Shown here: piece by piece, positions 49,212 through 61,731 of the stretch | How positions within the stretch are numbered: position 1 is the stretch's first letter | Layout: each line of letters opens with the position of its first letter | Source: CBDDFV01 sp965227335 | GTDB taxonomy: Bacteria; Planctomycetota; Phycisphaerae; Phycisphaerales; SM1A02 | Assembly: GCA_965227335.1 (NCBI GenBank) | Contig: CBDDFV010000001.1 | Span: 372,001 to 436,000 of the forward strand | DNA length: 64,000 bases | Direction: 5' to 3' | Translations under genes and position numbers: made by a program | The notes under the pieces: model-generated | Told to the model about the DNA's origin: nothing | The model's database searches: none | What the model saw: only the letters and a program-made list of their open reading frames with translations

Positions 49212-50711
49212 ATGGCAGACCATTCCGAGAAGAAGTGTCCGATCCTGACCACCGCTGACGGCGCCCCCATCGGCGAACAGCAGGCCCTCACCGCCGGCCC
49301 GCGCGGCCCGGTGCTCATGCAGGACGTCCAGCTCCTCGAACAGATGCAGGCGTTCAACCGCGAACGCATCCCGGAACGCGTCGTCCACGCGAAAGGCTCC
49401 GCCGCGTTCGGCTCGTTCACGGTCACCCACGACATCTCCAGGTATACGAAGGCGAAGCTCTTCGACTCCGTCGGCAAGAAGACGGAGTGCTTCCTCCGCT
49501 TCTCGACCGTGGCCGGCGAGCGCGGCGCCGCGGACGCGGAACGCGACGTGCGCGGCTTCGCGATCAAGTTCTACACCGAGGAAGGCAACTGGGACCTGGT
49601 CGGCAACAACACGCCGGTCTTCTTCGTCCGCGATCCCTACAAGTTCCAGTCCTTCATCCACACCCAGAAGCGGGATCCGAAGACCAACGTCCGCGACATG
49701 GACATGCAGTGGGACTTCTGGTCGCTCTGCCCCGAGTCGCTCCACCAGGTCACCATCCTCTTCTCCGACCGCGGCTGCCCGAAGTCGTACCGGCACGTCA
49801 ACGGCTACGGGAGCCACACCTACTCGTTCATCAACGCCGACGATGAACGCATCTGGGTCAAGTTCCACTTCAAGACCAACCAGGGCATCGAGAACCTCAC
49901 CGACGAGGAGTCGGCGAACCTGATCGGGCAGGATCGCGAATCCCATCAGCGGGATCTCTTCGAGTCGATCGAGAAGGGCGACTTCCCGAGCTGGACGATG
50001 AAGATCCAGGTGATGACCGAGGAACAGGCGGCGCAGTTCCGCTGGAACCCCTTCGATCTCACCAAGGTCTGGCCGCACGCGGACTTCCCCCTGATCGAGG
50101 TCGGCCAGCTCGAACTCAACCGCAACCCGGAGAACTACCACGCCGAGGTCGAACAGGCCGCGTTCAACCCCAGCGCGTTCGTCCCCGGCATCGGCCCCAG
50201 CCCGGACAAGATGCTCCAGGCGCGGCTGATGTCGTACGCGGACACCCACCTCTACCGCGTCGGCGTGAACTACCGCGAGATCCCCGTCAACCGCCCGAAG
50301 TGCCCCGTGATGCACTACGAGCGGGACGGCGCCATGACGCAGGGCGAATACGGCGGCGCGCCCAACTACTGGCCGAACTCGCGCCAGGGCACGCCGCAGC
50401 CCGATGCGAAGTACAAGGACCCGGCGTGGAAACTCGGCGAGACGATCGTCGACCGCTTCGACTCCACCGTCGATCACGACGACTACACGCAGGTCGCGAA
50501 CCTCTACGCGTTGTTTGACGACGCCCATCGCGACCGGCTCACCACCCGCATCGCGGGCGTGCTCGGCCAGGCCCGCGAGGAAGTCCAGATGCGGCAGCTC
50601 TGTCACTTCTTCCGCGTGGATGAGGACTACGGCCGACGGATCGCGACGAAGCTCGGCGTGGATGTCGACGCGATGATGCAGAACGCGGGCGAGCCGGTCG
50701 GCGCGTCCTGA
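49212..50711 (+). CDS. katA: Catalase (heme, small-subunit type)
   Basis: The 499-residue protein decomposes hydrogen peroxide. Family motifs: RVVHAKGSAAFGSF with catalytic H59, FYTEEGNWDLVGNNTPVFF with the distal Asn, HTYSFINADDE, and the heme-ligand Tyr in RLMSYADTHLYRVG. Length suits the small-subunit clade. GGAAGGA precedes the ATG at MADHSEKKCPILTTADG; a longer open frame upstream is ruled out by that site. It is monocistronic, followed by a strong terminator. Confidence 0.95.
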   Translation: MADHSEKKCPILTTADGAPIGEQQALTAGPRGPVLMQDVQLLEQMQAFNRERIPERVVHAKGSAAFGSFTVTHDISRYTKAKLFDSVGKKTECFLRFSTVAGERGAADAERDVRGFAIKFYTEEGNWDLVGNNTPVFFVRDPYKFQSFIHTQKRDPKTNVRDMDMQWDFWSLCPESLHQVTILFSDRGCPKSYRHVNGYGSHTYSFINADDERIWVKFHFKTNQGIENLTDEESANLIGQDRESHQRDLFESIEKGDFPSWTMKIQVMTEEQAAQFRWNPFDLTKVWPHADFPLIEVGQLELNRNPENYHAEVEQAAFNPSAFVPGIGPSPDKMLQARLMSYADTHLYRVGVNYREIPVNRPKCPVMHYERDGAMTQGEYGGAPNYWPNSRQGTPQPDAKYKDPAWKLGETIVDRFDSTVDHDDYTQVANLYALFDDAHRDRLTTRIAGVLGQAREEVQMRQLCHFFRVDEDYGRRIATKLGVDVDAMMQNAGEPVGAS

Positions 50712-50758
50712 GGCGCCGGGCTCGCACCACGAACAACCGGACCCGCTTCGGTTGACCA

Positions 50759-50800
50759 CCCGCCCGCCGGCGACGCCCCATGCGTCGGCGGGCGGTTTTT
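50759..50800 (+). terminator. Intrinsic terminator after catalase
   Basis: A GC-rich hairpin (CCGCCCGCCG...CGGCGGGCGG, with a small bulge) is directly followed by five T residues, a classical rho-independent terminator. Confidence 0.85.
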
Positions 50801-50856
50801 CTGCGCACCGGCGCGGCGGGACGGTCGGTGCGCACGCCGCGCCGTACACTACCCCC

Positions 50857-53361
50857 ATGACCACGCCGGGCGACGACGCCACCCTCTTCCCCGACGATCC
50901 GACCCCGGCGAAACGCGATCCCGACCGCGCGAAGACGCGTCCCGCGCCGGCGAAGCCCGCTCCCGCCCGCGCGGCGGACGCTCCCACCCCGGCGAAAACC
51001 GCTCTCACCGAGGCGAAATCGATTTTCGCCCCGGCCGCGAGCGATCCCGCCCCGGCGGCGCGCGCGCACGCCGAAGCGAGCCGCGGCTACGCCCGCGTCG
51101 CCGTCGCCCGCGGCGTCGACCGCTACCCCGAAGGACTCACCTACGCCGTCCCCGCCGACTTCCCCGAACTCACGCCCGGCGCGCACATCAGCGCGCCCCT
51201 CGGGCGCGGCGACACGCCCACCCCCGGCGTCGTCATCGACCTCGTCGACACCCTCGATCCCGGCCTCGATCCCGGCCGCGTCAAACCGCTGCTCGCCCGC
51301 GCGCCGGAGCAGCGCCCCTTCCCGGCGCAGCTCGTCGAACTCGCCCGCTGGATCGCCGGCTACTACGTCGCCCCGATCGGCGTCACCCTCGCCGGCATGC
51401 TTCCCGGCGCCGTGCGGAAGCAGGTCGGTCGCGTCTCGAAGACGCTCATCGATCTCCCCGCCGCCGCGCCCAACGACGTGAAGCTCACGAAGAAACAGCG
51501 GGCGGTCGTCGAGGCGCTCGAACACGCCGACGCCCGACCCGTCGAGATGAAGACCCTCGCCGAACGCGCCGGCCTGAAGACGACGGGCTCGATCAAGCGA
51601 CTCGTCGAGAAGGGCGTGCTCGTGGCGACGAAGCGCTCCGAAGTCGAGGCGGTCTGGGGCGCACAGGCGGTCGACACGCGTGTTCCCGATGCGCTCACGG
51701 ATGATCAGCAGACGGTGCTCGCCGCACTGGTTCCGCAGCTCGGTGCGGGCTTCTCGACGCATCTTCTGTACGGCGTGACCGGCTCCGGCAAGACGGAGGT
51801 CTACATTCGTCTGATGCGCGAGGTGGTGGAGGCGGGGAAGGTTGCGTTGATGCTGGTGCCGGAGATCGCGTTGACGCCGCAGACGGGGGGACGACTGATC
51901 GGCCGGTTCGGGGACCGGCGGGTGGCGGTGCTGCACTCGGGACTGACCGCCGCGCAACGGCACCAGCAGTGGGAGTTGGCGGCGAGCGGTCGGGCGGACA
52001 TCGTGCTCGGCGCGCGGTCGGCGGTGTTCGCGCCGATTCCGGACGGGCGTCTCGGGCTGGTGGTGGTGGATGAGGAGCATGATTCGAGTTACAAGCAGGA
52101 TTCGGCGCCGCGCTACCACGGGCGGGACGTCGCGATCAAGCGCGGGCAGTTGGCGGGGTGTCCCGTGGTGCTTGGTTCCGCGACGCCGTCGCTGGAGAGC
52201 TGGCGTCACGCGGGGGCGGGGCGGTTCGGGTTGCATCGGCTGCCGCGCCGGGCGCCGGGGGCGGCGGTTCCGCTGGTTCAGGTGGTGGATTTCCAGGACG
52301 AGATGCGGACGTATCGGGATCGTCGCGTGCATCTGCTGGGTCCGACGTTGCGGGAGGCGTTGGGGACCACGCTGGATGCGGGCGGTCAGGCGATTCTGTT
52401 GCTGAACCGGCGGGGGTACGCGAACTACATCGCGTGTGCGTCGCAGGCGTGCGGGTGGGTGCTGCAGTGCGACGACTGCGACGTGACGATGGTCTACCAC
52501 TCGCGTGGTCGGCTCGCGCCGGGGGGGTTCGTGCGGTGCCATCGCTGCCAGGCGGAGCAGCGGTTGCCGCAGACCTGTCCCGTCTGCGCGGGGAAGATCG
52601 TCACCTTTGGGCTGGGGACGCAGCGGGTGGAGGACGAGTTGATCGGGGTGTTCCCCGAGTTGAACGCGCCGGGGGCGTTGGTGCGGGTGGATTCGGACAC
52701 GATGCAGCGAGCGGCCGCGTACCACGAGACCTTGACGAAGTTCGGGGCGGGCGAGATCCGCGTGCTGCTCGGCACGCAGATGATCGCGAAGGGTCTGGAC
52801 TTTCCGAACGTGCGTCTGGTGGGGGTGGTGAACGCGGACACGGCGCTCAACCTGCCGGATTTCCGGGCGTCGGAGCGGACGTTCCAGTTGGTGAGCCAGG
52901 TGGTGGGTCGGACGGGCCGGGGGGTGGAGGCGGGTCTGGCGATCGTGCAGAGTTTCCAGCCGGAGGCGCCGGCGGTCGCGCTGGCGGCGCGGCACGACTA
53001 CGTATCGTTCGCGACGCAGGAACTGGCGACGCGGGAGCGGGCGGGATTGCCGCCGGCGACGCGGATGCTGCGGGTGGTGATTCGCGACGAGGACGCGGCG
53101 AAGGCGATGGGCGCCGCGCGGGCGCTGGCGGCCCGGGCGGGGGAGGCGGTGGAGACGCTGGGGTTGTCCGAGGCGGTGCGGATCGAGCGTCCCGCCCCGT
53201 GCGCGGTGTCGCGGGTGGCGGGTCGGGCGCGGGTGCAGGTGGAGATGTACGCGACGTCGGCGGGGGCGTTGCCGGCGTTGACGGCGCGGCTGCGGGCGAC
53301 GGGCGCGATCACCCCGGGCGAGCGGATGGCGGTGGACATGGATCCGGTGTCGCTGCTGTGA
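50857..53361 (+). CDS. priA: Primosomal helicase PriA
   Basis: The 834-residue protein restarts stalled replication forks. After a low-complexity N-terminal extension (residues about 1 to 75, rich in Ala-Pro-Lys, with repeated PAK and TPAK), the PriA DNA-binding domain begins at ARVAVARGVDRYPEGLTYAVP. Walker A is GVTGSGKTE, Walker B VVVDEEHDSSYKQ, and later motifs are GSATPSLESW, LLNRRGYANYIAC and GTQMIAKGLDFPNV. The Cys clusters for two zinc ions are present (CASQACGWVLQCDDC, CHRCQAEQRLPQTCPVC). The start ATG was chosen as the first after the catalase terminator; the extension is longer than usual. Confidence 0.93.
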   Translation: MTTPGDDATLFPDDPTPAKRDPDRAKTRPAPAKPAPARAADAPTPAKTALTEAKSIFAPAASDPAPAARAHAEASRGYARVAVARGVDRYPEGLTYAVPADFPELTPGAHISAPLGRGDTPTPGVVIDLVDTLDPGLDPGRVKPLLARAPEQRPFPAQLVELARWIAGYYVAPIGVTLAGMLPGAVRKQVGRVSKTLIDLPAAAPNDVKLTKKQRAVVEALEHADARPVEMKTLAERAGLKTTGSIKRLVEKGVLVATKRSEVEAVWGAQAVDTRVPDALTDDQQTVLAALVPQLGAGFSTHLLYGVTGSGKTEVYIRLMREVVEAGKVALMLVPEIALTPQTGGRLIGRFGDRRVAVLHSGLTAAQRHQQWELAASGRADIVLGARSAVFAPIPDGRLGLVVVDEEHDSSYKQDSAPRYHGRDVAIKRGQLAGCPVVLGSATPSLESWRHAGAGRFGLHRLPRRAPGAAVPLVQVVDFQDEMRTYRDRRVHLLGPTLREALGTTLDAGGQAILLLNRRGYANYIACASQACGWVLQCDDCDVTMVYHSRGRLAPGGFVRCHRCQAEQRLPQTCPVCAGKIVTFGLGTQRVEDELIGVFPELNAPGALVRVDSDTMQRAAAYHETLTKFGAGEIRVLLGTQMIAKGLDFPNVRLVGVVNADTALNLPDFRASERTFQLVSQVVGRTGRGVEAGLAIVQSFQPEAPAVALAARHDYVSFATQELATRERAGLPPATRMLRVVIRDEDAAKAMGAARALAARAGEAVETLGLSEAVRIERPAPCAVSRVAGRARVQVEMYATSAGALPALTARLRATGAITPGERMAVDMDPVSLL

Positions 53362-53592
53362 GGTCGGGGGTCGGCGGGCGGCGGGATCGGCCGGCCGGAA
53401 ACATGACGCAAAGTGTCGTAATCCTCCGTGGTTCTGGCCTTGTCCGGTCGATAGCGATGGGGTTGAGGGGCTAGAATCTTTCGACGTGCGTCGAGGCGTG
53501 TCGGGTCCGAGAAGAACAGTGTCGTTTGGTGTCCGGACGGCCTTGGACCGTAGCTGAGACGAGCGTCAGGACCGCTGAAGGAGGCGCCGGAT

Positions 53593-56391
<2,799 letters not shown>

Positions 56392-56463
56392 TCCGTCCGT
56401 CGCTCCCGGGCGCCGAGCGCGGCGCCTGATCCTCTGATTCCCCTCTCCAGGACGCCCTTCGCC

Positions 56464-57759
56464 ATGGCCCTCGACATCACCATTCCCAGTCCCGGCGAAT
56501 CAATCACCGAAGTCATGCTCGGCCCCTGGCACAAGGGCGACGGCGACTGGGTCGACAAGGACGACATCCTCGTCGAGATCGAGTCCGACAAGGTGACCCT
56601 TGAAGTCCGCGCCGAGGAGGCGGGCGTGCTGTCGATCAGCGCGCAGGAGGGCGACGAGAAGGAGGTCGGCGACGTCATCGGGTCGATCGACACCAGCGCC
56701 GAGAGGCCCGCCGGGGCCGGAGCGGGCGAATCCGCCGCCGCCGCGTCGAGCGCATCAGCCGGCGGCGGGACCGCGACCGCGACTGCGACGAAGACCGCGG
56801 ACGACGCCGCCGACGCCGAGGGCGAGACGGTCGAGGTGAACGGGCGCAAGGCGACGTCGGTGGCCCGCAAGCTCGCGAAGGACCGCGGCGTCGACCTGAG
56901 CAACGTCTCCGGCACCGGCCCGTCCGGCCGCATCACGAAGTCCGATGTCCTCGCGGCCGCGACGAGCGGTTCGTCCGCCCCGGCTCCGGCCCCGGCGCCG
57001 GCGGGCGCGAAGGCGGCGACGTCGAACGGGTCGTCGAAGCCGTCCGGCCAGCGGGGCGTCCGGCGTGAGAAGATGTCGAAGCTGCGGCGGCGGATCGCCG
57101 AGCGTCTCGTCGAGGCCCAGCAGACCGCCGCGATGCTGACGACGTTCAACGAGGTCGACATGACGGAGGTCATGGCCGTCCGCAAGGCGTACAAGGAGAC
57201 CTTCGCGGAGACGCACGGCGTGAACCTCGGCTTCATGTCCTTCTTCGTGAAGGCGTGCACCTCGGCCCTGCAGAAGTATCCGCGGGTGAATGCGTGCATC
57301 GTCGAGAACGAGATCGAGTTCCACGATTACTGCGACGTCTCAGTGGCGGTGGGGACGCCGAAGGGGCTGGTGGTGCCGGTGGTGCGGAACGCGGAGTCGA
57401 TGTCCTTCGCGGAGATCGAGTCGACGATCAAGGATCTGGCGATCCGCGCCCGCGACGGCAAGCTCGGCGTCGACGAGATGACGGGCGGCACCTTCACGAT
57501 CAGCAACGGCGGCGTCTACGGCTCGCTCAACTCGACGCCGATTCTCAACCCGCCGCAATCCGGCATCCTCGGCATGCACAAGATCATGAAGCGTGCGATG
57601 GAGCATCCGGACAAGCCCGGCGAGATCGCGTTGCGGCCGATGATGTACCTGGCGCTCTCCTACGATCACCGCATCGTGGACGGCGCGGAAGCGGTCGGCT
57701 TCCTTGTGCACGTGAAGGAATGCCTGGAGGCGCCGGAGCGGATGCTGCTGCAGATCTGA
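56464..57759 (+). CDS. sucB: 2-oxoglutarate dehydrogenase E2 (succinyltransferase)
   Basis: The 431-residue protein has an N-terminal lipoyl domain with the modified Lys K43 in IESDKVTLEV. An Ala/Ser/Gly-rich linker follows, then the E3-binding domain (VARKLAKDRGVDLSNVSGTG, then RITKSDV) near residues 128 to 163, a second flexible linker, and the catalytic domain ending in YDHRIVDGAEAVGF (H-x3-DG) near residue 400. It transfers succinyl groups to CoA and forms the core of the complex with SucA. Position just after sucA supports SucB over other acyltransferases. Confidence 0.93.
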   Translation: MALDITIPSPGESITEVMLGPWHKGDGDWVDKDDILVEIESDKVTLEVRAEEAGVLSISAQEGDEKEVGDVIGSIDTSAERPAGAGAGESAAAASSASAGGGTATATATKTADDAADAEGETVEVNGRKATSVARKLAKDRGVDLSNVSGTGPSGRITKSDVLAAATSGSSAPAPAPAPAGAKAATSNGSSKPSGQRGVRREKMSKLRRRIAERLVEAQQTAAMLTTFNEVDMTEVMAVRKAYKETFAETHGVNLGFMSFFVKACTSALQKYPRVNACIVENEIEFHDYCDVSVAVGTPKGLVVPVVRNAESMSFAEIESTIKDLAIRARDGKLGVDEMTGGTFTISNGGVYGSLNSTPILNPPQSGILGMHKIMKRAMEHPDKPGEIALRPMMYLALSYDHRIVDGAEAVGFLVHVKECLEAPERMLLQI

Positions 57760-57924
57760 GCGAAAACCGGACCCGGCGTTGCGCCTCCGGGCGGCGGTTT
57801 CCGTATCCCGATGATGAACGCATGAACCAGACGTTCAGCCGCGCCGGCGTTCCGGCGGGGTAGGATGTCGCTTGGCGTCGACCGCCGTCCGGTCGGGAGG
57901 TGCGAGACGCCCGGGAGAACAGAG

Positions 57925-58650
57925 ATGAAGAACTGTCGCCTCATCGGGGCCGCGCTGGCGGCCGGCCTGCTGACCTCCGCCGCGTCCGCCCAGGACACGG
58001 TGATCGACACCTTTGAAGACGATACGCTCAACGGCTGGACGTTCGCCAACGACGTCAAGACGGTGGAGGTCGTCGAGGGCGGGCCGTGCGGCAGTTTCGT
58101 GCAGCTCGTCGACGCGGGGGCGGGGACGGCGATGGTCGGCTTCGCCCCGGAGTCCTACCTCGGGATCTGGACCGGCGGCGATGGCGTGGGCTTCGTGTCC
58201 TTCGACCTCGCGTTGCTCGACCTCATCGACGGCGGCGCGTTCACCGTGCAGCCCAGCGTGCTGCTGATCGGCCCCGGCGGCTCCGCGCAGTTCTTCTTCG
58301 ACTTCCCGGTGATCGGCGAATGGGAGCACTACGTGGCCCCGCTCGACAGCGGGCAGTGGCTCCAGTTGTCCGGTACGTGGCCCGGCATGCTCGCCGACGT
58401 CACGACCATGCGGCTGACGCTCGAGTTCGCGACGGGATTCGACGTGGTCGGCTTTGACAACGTGCAGCTCACGCTCGATCCGCCCGGCTTCGCCGCGGAC
58501 TTCGACTTCGACGGCGATGTCGACGCGTCCGACCTCGCCGCGCTGCTCGCGGGCTGGGGCGAGTGCGGCCCGTGCTGCGTCGCCGATCTCGACGGCGACG
58601 GCGCGGTGGGCGCGGCGGATCTCGCGGCGCTGCTCGCCGCGTGGGGCTGA
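57925..58650 (+). CDS. Secreted protein with C-terminal dockerin-like repeats
   Basis: The 241-residue protein has a signal peptide (about residues 1 to 22, cleavage after ASA). A beta-sandwich-like domain (TVIDTFEDDTLNGWTFAND, GFDVVGFDNVQLTLD) resembles carbohydrate-binding or laminin-G-type modules. Two dockerin-like EF hands end the protein (DFDGDVDASDLAALLAGWG and DLDGDGAVGAADLAALLAAW), the form common in Phycisphaerae. Role at the cell surface is unknown. Confidence 0.75.
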   Translation: MKNCRLIGAALAAGLLTSAASAQDTVIDTFEDDTLNGWTFANDVKTVEVVEGGPCGSFVQLVDAGAGTAMVGFAPESYLGIWTGGDGVGFVSFDLALLDLIDGGAFTVQPSVLLIGPGGSAQFFFDFPVIGEWEHYVAPLDSGQWLQLSGTWPGMLADVTTMRLTLEFATGFDVVGFDNVQLTLDPPGFAADFDFDGDVDASDLAALLAGWGECGPCCVADLDGDGAVGAADLAALLAAWG

Positions 58651-58658
58651 GCCGGCGT

Positions 58659-59381
58659 CTACCGCGACGATTCAACCAACTGCAGCGGACCATCCGCCAC
58701 GAGGCCCACGCCCGGGGCGTAGACCTTGAGCGTCTCGTCGTCCGCCTCGATCGCGGATGATTCGAGCACCGTCACGCAGTCGACGAACACGCCCGCCGGC
58801 GTCGACATCCGCCCGCCCATCGCGACCTGCTCCGCGAGGTCGAGCGAGACGCCCGGTGCGACGTGCCGAACGTACCGTGCGCCAAGCAGGAACTGGGCGG
58901 GCATGGCGAGTCCCGGACGGGCGCCGTCGACGCCGGCGATCCAGTCCTCCGCCGTCGGCGTCAGTTCACCATCCTCCAGCCGGACGATCTCCTCGCCGAA
59001 CATGAAGATCGCGTTCGTGTCGGCGCAGCGGGCGTAGAAGGCGCGGGCGATCTCCATGAGTTCGCCGTTGTGGAACTCGCGTTCCTCGATCACGCGGGCG
59101 ACCGTGACGACGCGGCGGCCGGACGCTCGCCATCGGATCGTCCGCGTCTCGGCGAGCACGACGGACGTCAGTTCGACGGCGTCGCCCGCCCCGTCGACGC
59201 CCGCGTAACGGTGCGTGACGCCGGGCTCCAGCGTGAAGTACGGGTTGGACCCATCCGGAACGAATTCGCGCCCGGGGTGCAGATCGAAATCCGTGGTGTA
59301 CGCCGCGCCGTCGGGCGCGGGGGCGACGACGGGATCGACCGCGAGCGCGGCGGCGAGGGCGAGTGCGACGATGGTGAGCAT
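58659..59381 (-). CDS. Secreted protein of unknown function
   Basis: The 240-residue protein starts at MLTIVALALAAALA, with GGAGG upstream of the ATG; a signal peptide is likely. The rest is beta-rich with no recognised family (FDLHPGREFVPDGSNPYFTL, GVSLDLAEQVAMGGRMSTPAGVFVDC). It converges on the dockerin protein gene and is divergent from the two-component pair, with a 179-bp shared promoter region. Confidence 0.6.
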   Translation of the reverse strand: MLTIVALALAAALAVDPVVAPAPDGAAYTTDFDLHPGREFVPDGSNPYFTLEPGVTHRYAGVDGAGDAVELTSVVLAETRTIRWRASGRRVVTVARVIEEREFHNGELMEIARAFYARCADTNAIFMFGEEIVRLEDGELTPTAEDWIAGVDGARPGLAMPAQFLLGARYVRHVAPGVSLDLAEQVAMGGRMSTPAGVFVDCVTVLESSAIEADDETLKVYAPGVGLVADGPLQLVESSR

Positions 59382-59560
59382 GGCGGTTCCTCCGGGTCTG
59401 CGTCGTCCGGGGCGGGTGTACTTCCGGAAATCTAACGGTCTTGCGGCCCGTCGCATGACGGGAACATGACGAGGGCGATTGCGGCCGTGGAATACGGCTG
59501 GTTCATCGTTATTGTGGAAGATCGCGGCGCCCCAGTTCCCTCAGGCGGAGGACCCGCATC

Positions 59561-60238
59561 ATGCACGTGCTGCTCATCGAGGATTCCCGTCGGCTTCAGA
59601 CGTCGCTCCGTCAGGCCTTCGACCGCTCGGGTTACGGACTCGATATCGCCGGCGACGGCGAGGCCGGCCTCCGCTACGCGCGGCACAATCCCTACGACGT
59701 GATCGTGCTCGACTTGATGCTGCCGAAGGTCGACGGACTTTCCGTGCTCCGCACGCTTCGTGACGCCGGCGACCAGACGCACGTGCTGATTCTGACCGCC
59801 CGGGACACCGTGGACGAACGCGTGCAGGGCCTGCGCCTCGGGGCCGACGATTATCTCGTCAAGCCGTTCTCCCTCGACGAACTGCTGGCCCGCGTCGAAG
59901 CGCTGGTCCGCCGGGCCTACGGTCGCAAGAGCCCGCTGATCCGGGTCGGCGGGCTGGAGATCGACACCGCGGCCCGGGTCGTGCGCCGGTCAGGCGACGA
60001 GATCCCGCTCTCTCGTCGCGAGTACGCGTTGCTGGAGTACCTCGCGTATCGCACCGGCGAGATCGTCTCCCGTCGGCAGATCGAGGACCACCTGTACGGG
60101 GAGCGCAACTTCCCGATGAGCAACGCCGTCGATCGCATCGTGTGCGGGCTCCGGAAGAAGATCGGTCCGGCCGACGCGCCGTCGTTGCTGCAGACGCGGC
60201 GGGGCCTCGGATACCTGCTGGCGGAGCCCGCCGCGTGA
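59561..60238 (+). CDS. OmpR-type response regulator
   Basis: The 225-residue protein has a receiver domain (E7-D8, phospho-acceptor D51 in VIVLDLMLPKVDG, K101 in YLVKPFSLDEL) and a winged-helix DNA-binding domain (VRRSGDEIPLSRREYALLEYLAY, MSNAVDRIVCGLRKKIG). GGAGG precedes the ATG. The stop overlaps the start of the sensor kinase gene (TGATG). Confidence 0.93.
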   Translation: MHVLLIEDSRRLQTSLRQAFDRSGYGLDIAGDGEAGLRYARHNPYDVIVLDLMLPKVDGLSVLRTLRDAGDQTHVLILTARDTVDERVQGLRLGADDYLVKPFSLDELLARVEALVRRAYGRKSPLIRVGGLEIDTAARVVRRSGDEIPLSRREYALLEYLAYRTGEIVSRRQIEDHLYGERNFPMSNAVDRIVCGLRKKIGPADAPSLLQTRRGLGYLLAEPAA

Positions 60239-61629
60239 TGTCCATCCGCACTCGGCTGCTGGCGATTCTGCTGCCGGGACTCGCCGTGACGCTGTTGCTG
60301 GGCGGGGCCGCCGTGCATCGGATCGCCGCCGCGCGGCTGACAGCCGAGTTCGACACGCGTCTCGACGCGAAGGTGCGCACGCTCGCGTCGCTCGTCGCCT
60401 TCGAGTCGTGGACGTTGAAGTTCGACGGCGACGAAGGCGCGGCGGAGACGCTCGACGACGCGCTGGCGTTCGAGCTGCAGGATGAGTTCGGGGAGATTCT
60501 CCGTCGGTCGGACGGATCCGCTCTTGCGTTTCCGCGGCGGATCCTGGCGGAGGACGAGTTGGTGATCGCCGATCTGGAGGATTCGTCCGGTCATCGGGCG
60601 CGGGCGGCGTGGTTCGCGTTCCGGCCCCGGGTTGACCTGGAAGACGACGAGGAGGCGGATCCCGACGCGCCGCCGCCGGAGAAGGCCCCGGAGGTGATCA
60701 CGGCCGCGCTGGCGCTGGACCGCGGGCCGATCGATGACGCCCTCGGCGCCCTCGCCGCCGGGCTGGGGTTGGCGGGGCTGCTGGTCGGCGGCGCGGCGGC
60801 GACGTTGGTGGGACTGGGCGTCCGCTGGGGACTCCGGCCGCTGAATCGCCTCGCCGCGGCGTTGAGCGACGTCGAAGGCGATCCGCTCGGCGTTCGCTTC
60901 ACTCCGGAGGCGACGCCCCGCGAGCTTACGCCCGTCTACCGTGAACTCGACCGCATGCTCGGTCGGGTGGAATCGACGCTCGAACGGGAGCGGACCTTCG
61001 CCCAGGCGGCCGCCCACGAACTGCGGACGCCCCTCGCCGAGCTGCGCAGTCTCGCCGAAGTCGCCCTGCGCTGGCCGGATCCCGCTCGCGCCGCGGAGGC
61101 GCTGGCCGAACTGCTTGAGATCGGCGGCGAGATGGAGCGCATCACCGCATCCCTGCTCGTGATCAGTCGCGGGGAAGCGCCCGCCGACGCCGAACTCGCG
61201 CGAATCGCCGACGTCGTGAGCGCGGCGGTCGCGCGGCGGTCCGATGGCATTCGCGAACGACGCCTGACCGTCGAGGTGCGTGGCGAAGGCTCCCACGCCG
61301 TCGGACCACGCGATGCGATCGGGATGATCGTGCGCAATCTCCTGGACAACGCGCTGCAGTACACGCCCGCCCGGGGATCGGTGGTGATCGAGATCGACCC
61401 CCCGGGCGCGTCGCGACGGATGGCGGTGACGAACGGACCGGTCGACCTGACGCAGGATGATCTGCCCCGACTCTTCGAACCCTTCTGGCGACGAGAGGCG
61501 TCACGGGCCGCGCGAACGCACGCGGGACTCGGACTGGCCGTCGTGCGCCAGACGGCGTCGGCGATCGGCTGGCGGGTCGAGGCCCATCTGCGCGACGGGC
61601 GCCTCACGATGCAGGCGTCGAGCGACTGA
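60238..61629 (+). CDS. Sensor histidine kinase
   Basis: The 463-residue kinase has membrane helices at about residues 8 to 28 and 165 to 190 around an extracytoplasmic acidic sensor region. A HAMP-like linker, HisKA with AAAHELRTPLAEL and HATPase_c with N box LLDNALQYTP and a short G2-like HAGLGLAVV follow. The G1 region (AVTNGPVDLTQDDL) is degenerate, so kinase activity may be modified. It is coupled to the OmpR-type regulator. Confidence 0.87.
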   Translation: MSIRTRLLAILLPGLAVTLLLGGAAVHRIAAARLTAEFDTRLDAKVRTLASLVAFESWTLKFDGDEGAAETLDDALAFELQDEFGEILRRSDGSALAFPRRILAEDELVIADLEDSSGHRARAAWFAFRPRVDLEDDEEADPDAPPPEKAPEVITAALALDRGPIDDALGALAAGLGLAGLLVGGAAATLVGLGVRWGLRPLNRLAAALSDVEGDPLGVRFTPEATPRELTPVYRELDRMLGRVESTLERERTFAQAAAHELRTPLAELRSLAEVALRWPDPARAAEALAELLEIGGEMERITASLLVISRGEAPADAELARIADVVSAAVARRSDGIRERRLTVEVRGEGSHAVGPRDAIGMIVRNLLDNALQYTPARGSVVIEIDPPGASRRMAVTNGPVDLTQDDLPRLFEPFWRREASRAARTHAGLGLAVVRQTASAIGWRVEAHLRDGRLTMQASSD

Positions 61630-61648
61630 GACCCGTCGCCCGAAAGAG

Positions 61649-61689
61649 ACACGCCGCGCCGTACTCAACGCGAGCACGACGCGGCGTGT
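61649..61689. terminator. Hairpin terminator after two-component pair
   Basis: ACACGCCGCGCCGT pairs with ACGACGCGGCGTGT (one mismatch, 13-nt loop). It lies between the kinase stop and a converging gene and may serve both. Confidence 0.65.
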
Positions 61690-61731
61690 GGGATCCGCTT
61701 CGTCCGGGTCCGCGTGCCCCCGTGAGCGCGA

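Noticed and set aside
49098..52995. Long minus-strand frames over catalase and priA
   Set aside because: Sense-strand genes have all family motifs, ribosome binding sites and terminators; the antisense peptides are low complexity.
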